Positions 57,096 to 64,000 of a stretch of 64,000 nt of DNA are shown here, one piece after another. How positions within the stretch are numbered: position 1 is the stretch's first letter; the number at the start of each line of letters is the position of its first letter. Origin of the DNA: Amycolatopsis sp. NBRC 101858 (GTDB lineage Bacteria > Actinomycetota > Actinomycetes > Mycobacteriales > Pseudonocardiaceae). A program made the position numbers and the translations under genes. The notes under the pieces are model-generated. The model was not told where the DNA came from and did no database searches. It was given only the letters and a program-made list of their open reading frames with translations. The stretch is from positions 1 to 64,000 of the forward strand of contig NZ_BSTD01000006.1 in the NCBI RefSeq assembly GCF_030269325.1, given 5' to 3'.

Positions 57096-58475
57096 CTACG
57101 TTTGCATCGTCCGTGGATCGACGGCCGGAAGGTGCCCCATGGCCGAGAGCAAGCTTCGAGCCGCCTCGCGCGGACCACGCCCGGCGAGCAGCCGGTGCGC
57201 CGCCGCCCGGGTTCGATGAGCCGTCGCGAGTACGGCGGCCATCGTGTCCGCGACGGCCTGCGGGGTCAGGCCGTGCGGGTCGAGCACCCGGCCGGCCGGG
57301 ATCCGCTCCAGGTCGTGGGCGACGGCGAACTGGTCGCTGGAAAACGGCAACGCGAGCGCCGGCACGCCCGCGGCGAGGCACTCGGTGAACGTGTTGTTGC
57401 CGCCGTGGTGCACCACGGCGGCAACACGGGACAGCAGCGCCCGCTGGGGCACCTGGTCTTCGACCTCGACGCGGTCGTTCCCGGCGAAAGCCGCCCGTAC
57501 CGGTGCGGCGCGGTCTCCGGCCGCCACCAGGACCGCGACGTCGGGGATCCGGAGCAAGCCGGTCACGACGGTGCGGAGCACGTCGTCGCGAGCGGACAGG
57601 AACGTGCCGAAGGAGACCAGCACCAGCCTGCGCCGGCCGTCGCCGGTCAACCGGTCGATCCGCCGCACCCAGTCGTCGGTCAAGGACGTCTTCCCGACGT
57701 CACTGCAGTGCCCGGCGAACCGCAGCGCCGGGCCGCGCGGCAGGTCCGGCAGCCACGGCAGTTCGGGGTAGTTGAACAGCACGGCCTCCGCGGACGTCAG
57801 GCCGAACGCGCTGGGCGGCGCCGGCCGGGCCGGGGCGTGCTCGGCCAGGAACGCCGCGAACAGCCCGGTGAACTGCCGGTCGTTGGCCTCCGCCTCGGCG
57901 CGGAGGCGAGCCAGGTCCCCGGCGCCGGGACGGATCGCGTCCGGCCAGTACGGCGGCAGCCCGAAGAACCGCCCGGGACCTTCCAGGACGTAACCGGGGT
58001 GACCGGGACAGTAGGCCGCCCAGCGCCGGCCGAGGGCGTGGAGCGCCAGCGTGACGGCGTAGGCCAGCTGGTCCACGAGGTACCAGTCCGGCCGGAACCG
58101 GTCGTCGAACTCCCGCACCGAAGCCAGCACCGCGGCGGGATCGGGCAGCATGTCGGCCCGCCGGTGCCGAGCCTGGGCGAGCAGCGCCGGGATCGCGCCC
58201 GCCCGCGTCGCCTCGAGGAACTCGGCCAGCCGGGCCGCGCCGGCGGCTTCCTGCCGGGTGCGTTCCGCGATGCCGGTGTTGGCGTTGTCGCCGAACGCGA
58301 GAACGCCGAAGGGCAGCCCGTGTTCCCCGGCGAGGCCCGCGAACGCCGGCGCGCACGCGAAAGTCACGTCGGCGCCCTCGGCCGCGAGCGCGGCACCGAC
58401 CGTCGCGAGTGGACGCGCGTGCGACGCGAACGGCGGGCTCACCACCGCGATCCGCGGTCCCGTCGATGCGGTCAT
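57096..58475 (-). CDS. UGT/MGT-type glycosyltransferase
   Basis: 459 residues from ATG 58475 with AAGGAGGTG upstream. GT-B fold of GT1: N-terminal IAVVSPPFASHARPLATVGA (with the acceptor-side His) and the C-terminal donor motif VVHHGGNNTFTECLAAGVPA LALPFSSDQ. Family members glycosylate small hydrophobic molecules such as macrolides, sterols and carotenoids. Carotenoid glycosylation (CrtX-like) is a reasonable inference from the neighbourhood, as it lies next to an MpaB-like gene in the GATGCA region. It is divergent from a second glycosyltransferase with only 56 bases between. Confidence 0.82.
   Translation of the reverse strand: MTASTGPRIAVVSPPFASHARPLATVGAALAAEGADVTFACAPAFAGLAGEHGLPFGVLAFGDNANTGIAERTRQEAAGAARLAEFLEATRAGAIPALLAQARHRRADMLPDPAAVLASVREFDDRFRPDWYLVDQLAYAVTLALHALGRRWAAYCPGHPGYVLEGPGRFFGLPPYWPDAIRPGAGDLARLRAEAEANDRQFTGLFAAFLAEHAPARPAPPSAFGLTSAEAVLFNYPELPWLPDLPRGPALRFAGHCSDVGKTSLTDDWVRRIDRLTGDGRRRLVLVSFGTFLSARDDVLRTVVTGLLRIPDVAVLVAAGDRAAPVRAAFAGNDRVEVEDQVPQRALLSRVAAVVHHGGNNTFTECLAAGVPALALPFSSDQFAVAHDLERIPAGRVLDPHGLTPQAVADTMAAVLATAHRTRAAAHRLLAGRGPREAARSLLSAMGHLPAVDPRTMQT
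57103..57119. promoter_or_regulatory. GATCCA-N5-GATGCA pair at the 3' end of the UGT gene
   Basis: On the minus strand GATCCA (one mismatch) and GATGCA are 11 bases apart, within the last codons of the UGT gene (Asp-Pro-Arg-Thr-Met-Gln). It lies about 210 bases upstream of the MpaB-like gene. It could be an auxiliary site or chance, as it is in coding sequence. Confidence 0.35.
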
Positions 58476-58531
58476 CCGCACCTCCTTCTCCGTCCCCACC
58501 GACCCTACGGCCTGAGCACGGGAGCCCCGCT

Positions 58532-60571
58532 GTGACGATTTCGGCGACCACGACCACCACGCACCCCGCCGACGCGGTGGCCCGGCTGCGCGCGCTCGGC
58601 CCCGGGGCGTCCCCGGACCGGCTCGCCGACGTCCGCCGCGCCTTCCACCCGTCGTTCGCCGGTCCGGCGCTGATCGAGTACGCCGGTGTCCGTCCGGCGC
58701 TGCCCGACGCGGACTCCGCGTTGGCCGCCCTGCGCGCGCTCGCTCGCGCACCAGTCACCCCGGCACCCGCCGAAGTCCTCGCGGCCACACCGGAAACCGG
58801 CGACGAGCTGATCGACTCCCTCGCGACGGCCGTCGCCGCGGACGTCTTCGGTGACGCCGTCGCCGCACACGGTTCGGAGGCAGCCGCGGCGGCGATCGCC
58901 GCGGCGTCACCACGCCACCGGGTCCTGCTGCTGGACCTCGCCGAACGCCACGCACTCCGCTGTTTCCCGGTGGCCGACGTGATCGCCGGACTCGACGGTG
59001 ACCGCGGCCACCGGCACGCGGCGCTGCGCTACTTGTCCCAGTGCACCGGAGACCCGGCGGCCGCCGAAGCCATCGCGTCGGCCCGCGAGAGCACCGACGA
59101 CCCCTACGAACGTGTCCTCGCCTCGATCTGCCTGGCCCGCCTGGCCGACGTCCCCGACGGCGCTCCCTTGTGGACGGTCCCGCCACCGGCCCGGCCGGGG
59201 CTGACCGTGGCCCAGTCGATGCTGCTGGGCTCGTTCGACCACCCGGGCGCCGGCGCCAGCGGCGGGCTGACGGTCCTGCTGCGGCACCTCGGGCACGCCC
59301 TCCCCCGCCGGCCCGGGATCGCCCGCGTGGTGACTTTGACCCTGCTGGGCCGGGACCGACTGGCCGAGCGGCCCGTGCTGGCCGAGCCCGACGGGACCGG
59401 GCACGTGGTGCTGCGGCTCCCGGTGGACGCGGCGGGAGCGCCGGCCCAGATCGACCTGTCCCGGCACCGCGCGGCGATCACGTTCCTCGCCCGGCAGCTG
59501 CTGTGGCTGTCGGGCTGCACCCCGGACGTCGTCCACGTGCGGTACTCCGACGACGGATCCGCCGCGATCGCCCAGGCCGCCCGCGCCCTCGGCGCCCGCA
59601 CCGTGTTCACCCTCACCGCCGACCCGCACCGCTCGCTCGCCGAGCGGCACGCCGCCGCCGGTCCCGCAGGTCCCGTCGCCGCCCGGTTCGACCTGCACCG
59701 GATGTACACCGCCGACCGGCTGGTCGCGACCGTGGACACCCTGCTGGGGTTGCCCGGCCGGCCCGACGGCGAACTCCCCGGGTACTTCCCGCGGCTGCGG
59801 GGGCGCGAACCGGAGTCCGTCGCCGAAGGGATCGCCCTGCTGCCCCGCGTGCCCACGGCCGAAGCCCGCCAGCAGCGGCTCGCCGAGTCCCTGTTCGCCC
59901 CGTCCCCCGGCCTGCCGCGGCTGGGCGACGCCGCCCGCGGCCTGCCGGTCATCCTGTCCGTGGGCCGGCTGCACCCGGTCAAGCAACAGGACCTGCTGGT
60001 CGAGGCCTGGCTCACGCGCGGCCTGCACCGGCAGGCCGCGCTCGTGCTCGTCGGCGGCGACCCGGCCGCTCCGACCGCGGAGGAAACCCAGGTCCTCGGC
60101 CGGATCCTGGCCCTGTCCGAAGAGCACTCCGAAGCGGCCGGCCGGCTGGCGGTGCTGCCCGCGCTCGGCAACGACGACGTCCGCTTGCTCGAACACGGCC
60201 TCACCCGGTGGCTCCCGGCGCCGACACCCCACCTCTACGTGTGCCCGAGCCGCAAGGAGGAGTTCGGCATCGCCGTGCTCGAAGCGATGGACGCGGGCCT
60301 GCTGGTGCTCGGCCCACGCCGCGGCGGGCTCGGCCACTACATCGAGCACGGCCGCAACGGGATGCTGGCCGACACCGCGACGCTGAGCCGCTTCGCCGAC
60401 GGGCTGACCGCGTTCGTGCGCGCCGCGGCCGGCGATCCCGCCCGGGCGCGGGCCGCCGCGGCCGCCGGCCGCGCGACCGTGGCCGAGCGGTTCAGCATCG
60501 ACCGCGTCGCCGGGCGCTTCGCCGACGTCTACCAGCACAGCGTCGCCACACCCTGGAGGAGGCAACCGTGA
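58532..60571 (+). CDS. GT4-family glycosyltransferase with N-terminal helical extension
   Basis: 679 residues from GTG 58532 with GGGAG upstream. Residues 1-215 form an Ala-rich helical region with HEAT-like features (ALRYLSQCTGDPAAAEAIAS, ASICLARLADVPDG). Residues about 220-670 form a GT-B enzyme of the sucrose-phosphate-synthase-like GT4 group: LLGSFDHPGAGASGGLTVLL, VVHVRYSDDGSAAIAQAARA, ILSVGRLHPVKQQDLLVEAW, and the E-x7-E motif SRKEEFGIAVLEAMDAGLLV. The extension is not part of normal GT4 enzymes. It is divergent from the UGT gene, so the two may act on the same molecule. Confidence 0.78.
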   Translation: MTISATTTTTHPADAVARLRALGPGASPDRLADVRRAFHPSFAGPALIEYAGVRPALPDADSALAALRALARAPVTPAPAEVLAATPETGDELIDSLATAVAADVFGDAVAAHGSEAAAAAIAAASPRHRVLLLDLAERHALRCFPVADVIAGLDGDRGHRHAALRYLSQCTGDPAAAEAIASARESTDDPYERVLASICLARLADVPDGAPLWTVPPPARPGLTVAQSMLLGSFDHPGAGASGGLTVLLRHLGHALPRRPGIARVVTLTLLGRDRLAERPVLAEPDGTGHVVLRLPVDAAGAPAQIDLSRHRAAITFLARQLLWLSGCTPDVVHVRYSDDGSAAIAQAARALGARTVFTLTADPHRSLAERHAAAGPAGPVAARFDLHRMYTADRLVATVDTLLGLPGRPDGELPGYFPRLRGREPESVAEGIALLPRVPTAEARQQRLAESLFAPSPGLPRLGDAARGLPVILSVGRLHPVKQQDLLVEAWLTRGLHRQAALVLVGGDPAAPTAEETQVLGRILALSEEHSEAAGRLAVLPALGNDDVRLLEHGLTRWLPAPTPHLYVCPSRKEEFGIAVLEAMDAGLLVLGPRRGGLGHYIEHGRNGMLADTATLSRFADGLTAFVRAAAGDPARARAAAAAGRATVAERFSIDRVAGRFADVYQHSVATPWRRQP

Positions 60572-60690
60572 GCGCGGCCACCGCCCTGATTGCCGGGAAG
60601 GAAGCTGCGCGATGTCGCCCGCCCCGGTGCCGTGCTCGCCTTTGACCACCTGCTCGACGAGCTCGGCAGATGCCCGAGGACGGATCCGAT
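60568..60690 (+). pseudogene. remnant of a gene coupled to the glycosyltransferase
   Basis: GTG 60568 overlaps the glycosyltransferase stop (GTGA) and encodes VSAATALIAGK, then the frame degenerates. The next frame reads RKLRDVARPGAVLAFDHLLD and ELGRCPRTDPIV with good codon bias before it too becomes noise. The 5' end of a following operon gene has survived and the rest is gone. Too short to name. Confidence 0.4.
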
Positions 60691-60710
60691 CGTTGCGCAG
60701 CACCGGCCTG

Positions 60711-61025
60711 TCACGGCCGGTACGCCTCGAACTCGGAAAGCCCGACGTTTCTGCCGGCTGCCGTGCCGGCGGCCAAGAACTTCATCCAGGTCACCGACCG
60801 AGGTGCGAACGCGATCACCTTGCCGATCCCGCTGTTGTCCAACGCGGACACCGGCACGGCACTGCCATCACTGAACGCCAGCGTTCCGCCGAGCACCGTT
60901 GGAAGCCCACTCGCCGACGTACGGCGGATTACCCGCCATCCGCCGCAACTCGCGCAGACCGGTCGCGAGGTTCGCTACTGCCCCGTCCTCGGTCAGCGGT
61001 CGCTCGTGTCGCGGCACCGGCAGGT
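60711..61025 (-). pseudogene. remnant of a protein with a C-terminal F5/8-type (galactose-binding-like) domain
   Basis: The minus strand reads PLTEDGAVANLATGLRELRR, MAGNPPYVGEWASNG in one frame (about 61005-60900) and then, in another frame, LGGTLAFSDGSAVPVSALDN, SGIGKVIAFAPRSVTWMKFL, AAGTAAGRNVGLSEFEAYRP with a stop at 60711. The phrases GEWASNG and GGTLxFSDGS followed by NVGLSEFEAY are the start, middle and end of a discoidin-like carbohydrate-binding domain found at the C-terminus of secreted glycan-active enzymes. About 35 residues between the two pieces are missing. The catalytic part is gone. Confidence 0.6.
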
Positions 61026-61209
61026 TCCGCCCCCTCGATTACGAGGGCACATTGTTCGGGAGCTCCGAGCGCGATGTCCAGCCGCCGTCCGGCGCAGCAG
61101 CGCGTCTCACCCGGTGGCCGGCTCACGTAGGGGGATCGGCAACGACGCGTGCCGGCCATGGTTTCCCCTTCGAGTGGCGTCCGTTTCAGGGACCGCACAG
61201 TCCACCCGG

Positions 61210-61253
61210 GCGGGCGCGTTCTCCCAGTCCTTACGAAAGGAGAACGCGCCCGC
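61210..61253. terminator. 15-bp hairpin in the gap before msrB
   Basis: GCGGGCGCGTTCTCC (61210-61224) pairs exactly with GGAGAACGCGCCCGC (61239-61253) across 14 bases. It lies 117 bases before the msrB start. It could end transcription from the left or act as a leader hairpin of msrB. No gene is evident in 61026-61370. Confidence 0.5.
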
Positions 61254-61370
61254 GCCGACCGGACGCCCAGCGGAATAGCGCGGGTACGCCGCACGTCTGT
61301 ACATCTGCACGTCCAGGTGCGTTTCACCTGGTGTCCCAGCTTCGCGCCGCCAGGCGGGGAAGGAAGAGCT

Positions 61371-61838
61371 GTGCCTCAGCAGGCCAAGTACCACAAGAAT
61401 CCGGAAGCCGTGTCGGGACTGGATCCGGAGCAGTACCGCGTTACTCAGCAGGACGGCACGGAACGTCCGTTCGCGAACGCGTACTGGGACAACCACGAGC
61501 CGGGCATCTACGTCGACGTCGTTTCCGGCGAGCCGCTGTTCGCTTCGGTCGACAAGTACGACAGCCGCTCCGGTTGGCCCAGCTTCACCAAGCCGATCGC
61601 CAAGTCCACCGTCGTCGAGCGTGAAGACTTCAGCCACGGGATGATCCGGGCGGAGGTCCGGTCGCTGCACGGGGACAGCCACCTCGGCCACGTCTTCGAT
61701 GACGGCCCGCTCGACAAGGGCGGAATGCGCTACTGCATCAACTCCGCGTCGTTGCGGTTCGTCCACCTCGACGACCTGGAAGACGCGGGCTACGGCGACT
61801 ACCGCACCCTGTTCACCAGCGACACCGAGGGCCAGTGA
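61371..61838 (+). CDS. msrB: peptide-methionine (R)-S-oxide reductase
   Basis: 155 residues from GTG 61371, preceded by GGAAGGAAGAG. MsrB signatures: RSGWPSFTKPI, then SHLGHVFDDGP and GMRYCINSASLRF, with the catalytic Cys in RYCIN (usually RHCVN). The two CxxC pairs that bind zinc in many MsrB proteins are absent, so it belongs to the zinc-free form. It reduces the R form of methionine sulfoxide in proteins using thioredoxin. The His-to-Tyr and Val-to-Ile changes beside the catalytic Cys are slightly unusual. It is followed 53 bases later by a MOSC gene. Confidence 0.9.
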   Translation: MPQQAKYHKNPEAVSGLDPEQYRVTQQDGTERPFANAYWDNHEPGIYVDVVSGEPLFASVDKYDSRSGWPSFTKPIAKSTVVEREDFSHGMIRAEVRSLHGDSHLGHVFDDGPLDKGGMRYCINSASLRFVHLDDLEDAGYGDYRTLFTSDTEGQ

Positions 61839-61891
61839 GGAACGCAGGCGCGCGAACTCCGGTTCGCGCACCGGCCGGTCGAGGAGAGCCC

Positions 61892-62447
61892 ATGCCGACC
61901 CCGCCCGCCACGATCTCGACCCCGGTGGAGATCGTCGCGCTGCTGGTCTCCTCCGCACACGCCTTCGAAGGCCGTCCCGCGGACGGCCCGCGGCCCGACC
62001 CGAAACCCGTCGAGCGCGACGAGGTGACCGTGCGCGCCACGCTCGGGCTCGTCGGTGACCGGTACTTCAACCAGCCCGCCCACCGCCGGGCCGCCGTCAC
62101 CCTCTTCGCCGCCGAGTCACTCGACGTTCTCGCGCGGGACCTCGGCCTCGCCGTGGTGCCGGGCCCGCACCTGCCGCGACGCAACATCGTCGTGCGCGGG
62201 TTTCCCGTCGACGAGCTGGCCGCGTGGCGGGACCGGCGCCGTCTTCGGCCTCGACTCCGGGGCGGGCGAAGTCCGGTTCCATGCCTATCGCCCGGCCCAC
62301 CCGTGCGCCTGGATGGATGTGGTGCTGGCGCCCGGCGCGTTCCGCGGGCTCCGCGGGCGCGGCGGCGTGCGCTGCACCCCTCTCGATGACGGAATCCTGC
62401 GGGTCGGTCCCGCGTCCCTCACCGTGGTGCGCTGCCCCGCGGCCTGA
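61892..62447 (+). pseudogene. MOSC-domain protein gene with one frame change
   Basis: ATG 61892 has GAGGAG upstream and encodes PVEIVALLVSSAHAFEGRPA, VGDRYFNQPAHRRAAVTLFA and NIVVRGFPVDELAAWRD. Near 62225-62240 the reading moves by one base and continues as TGAVFGLDSGAGEVRFHAYR, PAHPCAWMDVVLAPGAFRGL and RGRGGVRCTPLDDGILRVGP, stopping at 62445-62447. The Cys in PAHPCAWMD is the usual MOSC sulfur-carrier residue. All parts are present with no missing segment, so one base decides between a pseudogene and a sequence error. MOSC proteins are linked to molybdenum cofactor and sulfur transfer. Confidence 0.65.
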
Positions 62448-62830
62448 CACAGCTCCACCGCGGCGCGGAAATCGGGGCTGGTAGCTGCGGATGTGGTCGA
62501 TGGCCGACCTCATATGTTGCGCTGGAATGATCTCCGGGGTGCGCGGGCTCTCCTGCCGGCGCAACGAATCCGCCTGACTCGCTGTCAACACCTGGTAGAT
62601 CTGGAACGTCGCCGCGACGATCACCGCGCTGCGGACCGGGGTGGTGTCGAACTGGAACACCTACTGGTCGAGGTGGGCCGCCGGCCGGCCAGGTCTCCGC
62701 GGTGTCTGCACGGCGACCCGCGGGTGCAGCCGGACAGTCCTGGAACAGGCCGAAAGTGGCCGCAGCGGACTGGAACACCGAATCTCGAGTTTCCTGTGGG
62801 TGACGACAACCGGGCCGCCGCGCGCCCTGA
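62448..62830 (-). other. 383-base gap with a possible gene fragment
   Basis: On the minus strand GTG 62660 opens a frame reading VFQFDTTPVRSAVIVAATFQ, IYQVLTASQADSLRRQESPR and TPEIIPAQHMRSAIDHIRSY, with strong third-position G+C to about 62460, after which it runs on as antisense of the MOSC gene. The 3' end is therefore lost or frame-changed. The family is not recognised. Nothing else is visible in the gap. Confidence 0.3.
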
Positions 62831-63469
62831 TCAAGACGGCGGACCGGCTTTGGCCGCGGCCCCCTCGATGATCACGTCCAGGCAGTCGTGGAACAGGTCG
62901 TCGACTGTGCGGCCAGGCTGGAAGTAGTCGGTGATGCCGGCCACGACGGTCGGATACGCCGCGGTGAACTCGGCCAGGTCGAAACCGTCGGCGCCGGTGT
63001 CCGGGCGGGGCGCCTGCTCCTCCAGGACGTAGCCGACGGTGAACCGCTCCACCGTCAGCACGATCATGCGCGCGTGACGCAGCGGAAATCCCCGCGCCAC
63101 GAGGGTGCTCATCGCCAGTTCGGAGATCGCGGCCATCTTCCGCGACAGCTGGGCGGCCGAGATGACCCGGGCACCGTCGGGATGGGCGAGCAGTGCCCGG
63201 CGCAGCCGTTCGGCGAGACCGGTCAGCCAGTCCTGCCAGGGTTCCTCCGCGGGCGGCGGGGACAGCTCGGGAAACTGCTCCTCCAGGATGTGCTCGGCGA
63301 TCGCGGTGACCAGCGCCGCCTTGTTGGGCACGTGCCAGTAGAGCGTCGGCGACTGCACGCCGAGGCGCGCGGCCAGTTTCCGCGTGGTCACGCCGTCGAG
63401 CCCTTCGGCGTCCAGCAGGGCCACGGCCTCGGTGACGATCTGCTGCCGGTCCAACGTCAATCTCGGCAC
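62831..63469 (-). CDS. TetR-family repressor close to classical TetR, with tetO-type operators
   Basis: 212 residues if started at GTG 63469 (giving VPRLTLDRQQIVTEAVALLD); TTG 63460 has a better-spaced GGGAGG and is the alternative. The helix-turn-helix is GVTTRKLAARLGVQSPTLYW, then HVPNKAALVTAIAEHIL, very close in layout to the Tn10-type TetR ([20 protein letters not shown]). The next block WQDWLTGLAERLRRALLAHP DGARV also follows TetR. The divergent gap carries two copies of the core tetO palindrome. The gene it faces is not a tetracycline pump, so the inducer is uncertain. Confidence 0.85.
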   Translation of the reverse strand: MPRLTLDRQQIVTEAVALLDAEGLDGVTTRKLAARLGVQSPTLYWHVPNKAALVTAIAEHILEEQFPELSPPPAEEPWQDWLTGLAERLRRALLAHPDGARVISAAQLSRKMAAISELAMSTLVARGFPLRHARMIVLTVERFTVGYVLEEQAPRPDTGADGFDLAEFTAAYPTVVAGITDYFQPGRTVDDLFHDCLDVIIEGAAAKAGPPS

Positions 63470-63483
63470 CTCCCGGCCGCACT

Positions 63484-63518
63484 CTATCAGTGATAGGCTG
63501 CCTCTATCAGTGATAGAG
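63484..63518. promoter_or_regulatory. two tetO-type operators
   Basis: CTATCAGTGATAG occurs at 63484-63496 and 63504-63516, centres 20 bases apart. The second extends to CTCTATCAGTGATAGAG (63502-63518), the core of the classical tetO sites of Tn10. They lie between the divergent repressor and the small-protein/oxidoreductase operon and would overlap both promoters. Confidence 0.85.
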
Positions 63519-63535
63519 ACACCTGGAGGGTGACG

Positions 63536-63748
63536 ATGACCGAATACTCGCTCCGCCACGCGCTGCACCGGATGACCCACCGCATCCCCGGAGTGCCCGC
63601 GCACATCGAGCGGCCTGCCGGGCACCAGGGCCACGCCCCCGCGCGGCACCACTCCCCTGCCCGCAACCACTCGCCCTCCCGGCCACCTCGCGTGCTGGCC
63701 GCCTGGCAACGGCGGATCGCCGCGTTCTTCGGGCAGGAGCTGCGATGA
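63536..63748 (+). CDS. small His/Pro/Arg-rich protein
   Basis: 70 residues from ATG 63536 with GGAGGGT upstream. The sequence (MTEYSLRHALHRMTHRIPGV, then HQGHAPARHHSPARNHSPSR, ending RVLAAWQRRIAAFFGQELR) has a His/Pro/Ser-rich middle and an amphipathic C-terminal helix. I recognise no family. The stop overlaps the next start (ATGA), so it is the first gene of a TetR-controlled operon. The His clusters could bind metal, but this is only a suggestion. Confidence 0.6.
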   Translation: MTEYSLRHALHRMTHRIPGVPAHIERPAGHQGHAPARHHSPARNHSPSRPPRVLAAWQRRIAAFFGQELR

Positions 63749-64000
63749 AAGCGGCGGTGCTGCACGAGGTCGGTGGCATCCCGCGCTACGAGGACTTCCC
63801 GGATCCGGTGGCGGGCGACGGCGAGGTGATCATCGAGGTCTCGGCGGTTGCCGTGGAGAACGTCGACAAGGCGTTCGCCGCCGGGGAGCACTACGCGAGC
63901 ACGAAGTACGTCGCCGCGCTGCCCGCGATCGCCGCGTTCGACGGCATCGGCACGCTCCCGGACGGGACCCTCGTCGGGTTCGGCAATCCGCGCCTGCCCT
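63745..64000 (+). CDS. MDR-family (quinone oxidoreductase/zinc-type alcohol dehydrogenase-like) protein, 5' end only
   Basis: The first 85 residues are seen: MKAAVLHEVGGIPRYEDFPD, GDGEVIIEVSAVAVENVDKA and AALPAIAAFDGIGTLPDGTL. This is the N-terminal substrate domain of medium-chain dehydrogenase/reductases in the quinone-reductase branch (no zinc-ligand Cys is visible so far). It reduces quinones or enones with NADPH in known members. It overlaps the small-protein gene and is under the same tetO-type operators. The gene runs out of the window. Confidence 0.8.
   Translation, partial: MKAAVLHEVGGIPRYEDFPDPVAGDGEVIIEVSAVAVENVDKAFAAGEHYASTKYVAALPAIAAFDGIGTLPDGTLVGFGNPRLP

Noticed and set aside
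56384..57381. Minus-strand open frame spanning the MpaB-like promoter
   Set aside because: It runs through the promoter region with the GATGCA repeats and through the MpaB-like gene in a different frame. Codon bias is poor.

Overview
The window is GC-rich DNA (mostly above 70% G+C, third codon positions almost all G or C) from an actinomycete. The gene content fits a Pseudonocardiaceae-type genome such as Amycolatopsis, but that assignment is an inference: it rests on an ANTAR regulator, a DUF742 protein, remains of an F420-type LLM flavoenzyme, an MpaB/DUF2236 oxygenase, a split CrtYc/CrtYd cyclase, a QcrB paralogue and leaderless starts. I see no tRNA, rRNA, CRISPR array, insertion sequence or replication origin. 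Most genes are chromosomal accessory genes: regulators, stress enzymes, secreted proteins and a pigment cluster.

Layout. 1-8 kb: the end of a Gly-X-Y-rich protein, a lipoprotein sulfatase, a sigma-region-4-like protein, a fatty acid desaturase, a GAF-ANTAR regulator coupled to a small protein, a zinc metallopeptidase and a GT4 glycosyltransferase. 8-17 kb: a STAS protein, a MerR/CarH-type regulator and a tightly overlapping carotenoid operon (crtE, crtI, crtB, crtYc, crtYd, methyltransferase, crtU) that should make an aromatic carotenoid of the isorenieratene type, with a divergent Rieske protein. 17-25 kb: an MFS/AraC pair, a TetR-controlled TetX-like flavin monooxygenase with twin operators, a secreted I36-type inhibitor and several small or decayed genes. 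25-34 kb: two NarL-type two-component systems, a two-gene secreted-protein operon and a CPBP protease. 34-40 kb: an RclR/RclA-like reactive-chlorine locus, a wrecked LLM flavoenzyme gene, and an ABM-hydrolase/unknown/MarR operon behind an AT-rich dyad. 40-50 kb: a PAS-GAF-SpoIIE phosphatase, an RDD protein, a third NarL-type system, a broken WYL regulator beside a VOC gene, a frameshifted XRE-NB-ARC-TPR gene and a secreted lectin. 50-60 kb: TspO, a TIGR01777 epimerase, DUF2269, an orphan QcrB, a second MerR/CarH-like regulator, an MpaB-like oxygenase and two glycosyltransferases. 60-64 kb: gene debris, msrB, a frameshifted MOSC gene, and a true TetR with two tetO-like operators in front of a small protein and a quinone-oxidoreductase gene cut by the window end.

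Main result of the hunt. Four intergenic regions between 52.7 and 57 kb, plus the 3' end of the UGT gene, each carry two copies of GATGCA (or a one-mismatch form) exactly 11 bp apart. They lie before the TIGR01777-TspO unit, between DUF2269 and qcrB, before the second MerR gene and before the MpaB-like gene. A single copy lies in the carotenoid promoter region. Eleven-bp direct repeats are how CarH-type MerR regulators bind DNA, so I infer one regulon linking carotenoid synthesis to an unusual membrane/respiratory gene set, controlled by MerR proteins whose cobalamin-binding motifs look degenerate.

The window also holds an unusually large number of coding-like segments that switch frame or lack internal parts (about 5.4, 23.6, 24.9, 37.5, 46.1, 47.0, 48.3, 50.1, 60.6, 60.9, 62.2 and 62.6 kb). 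Some clearly lack whole internal segments and are real pseudogenes. Others need only one base changed and could be sequence errors.
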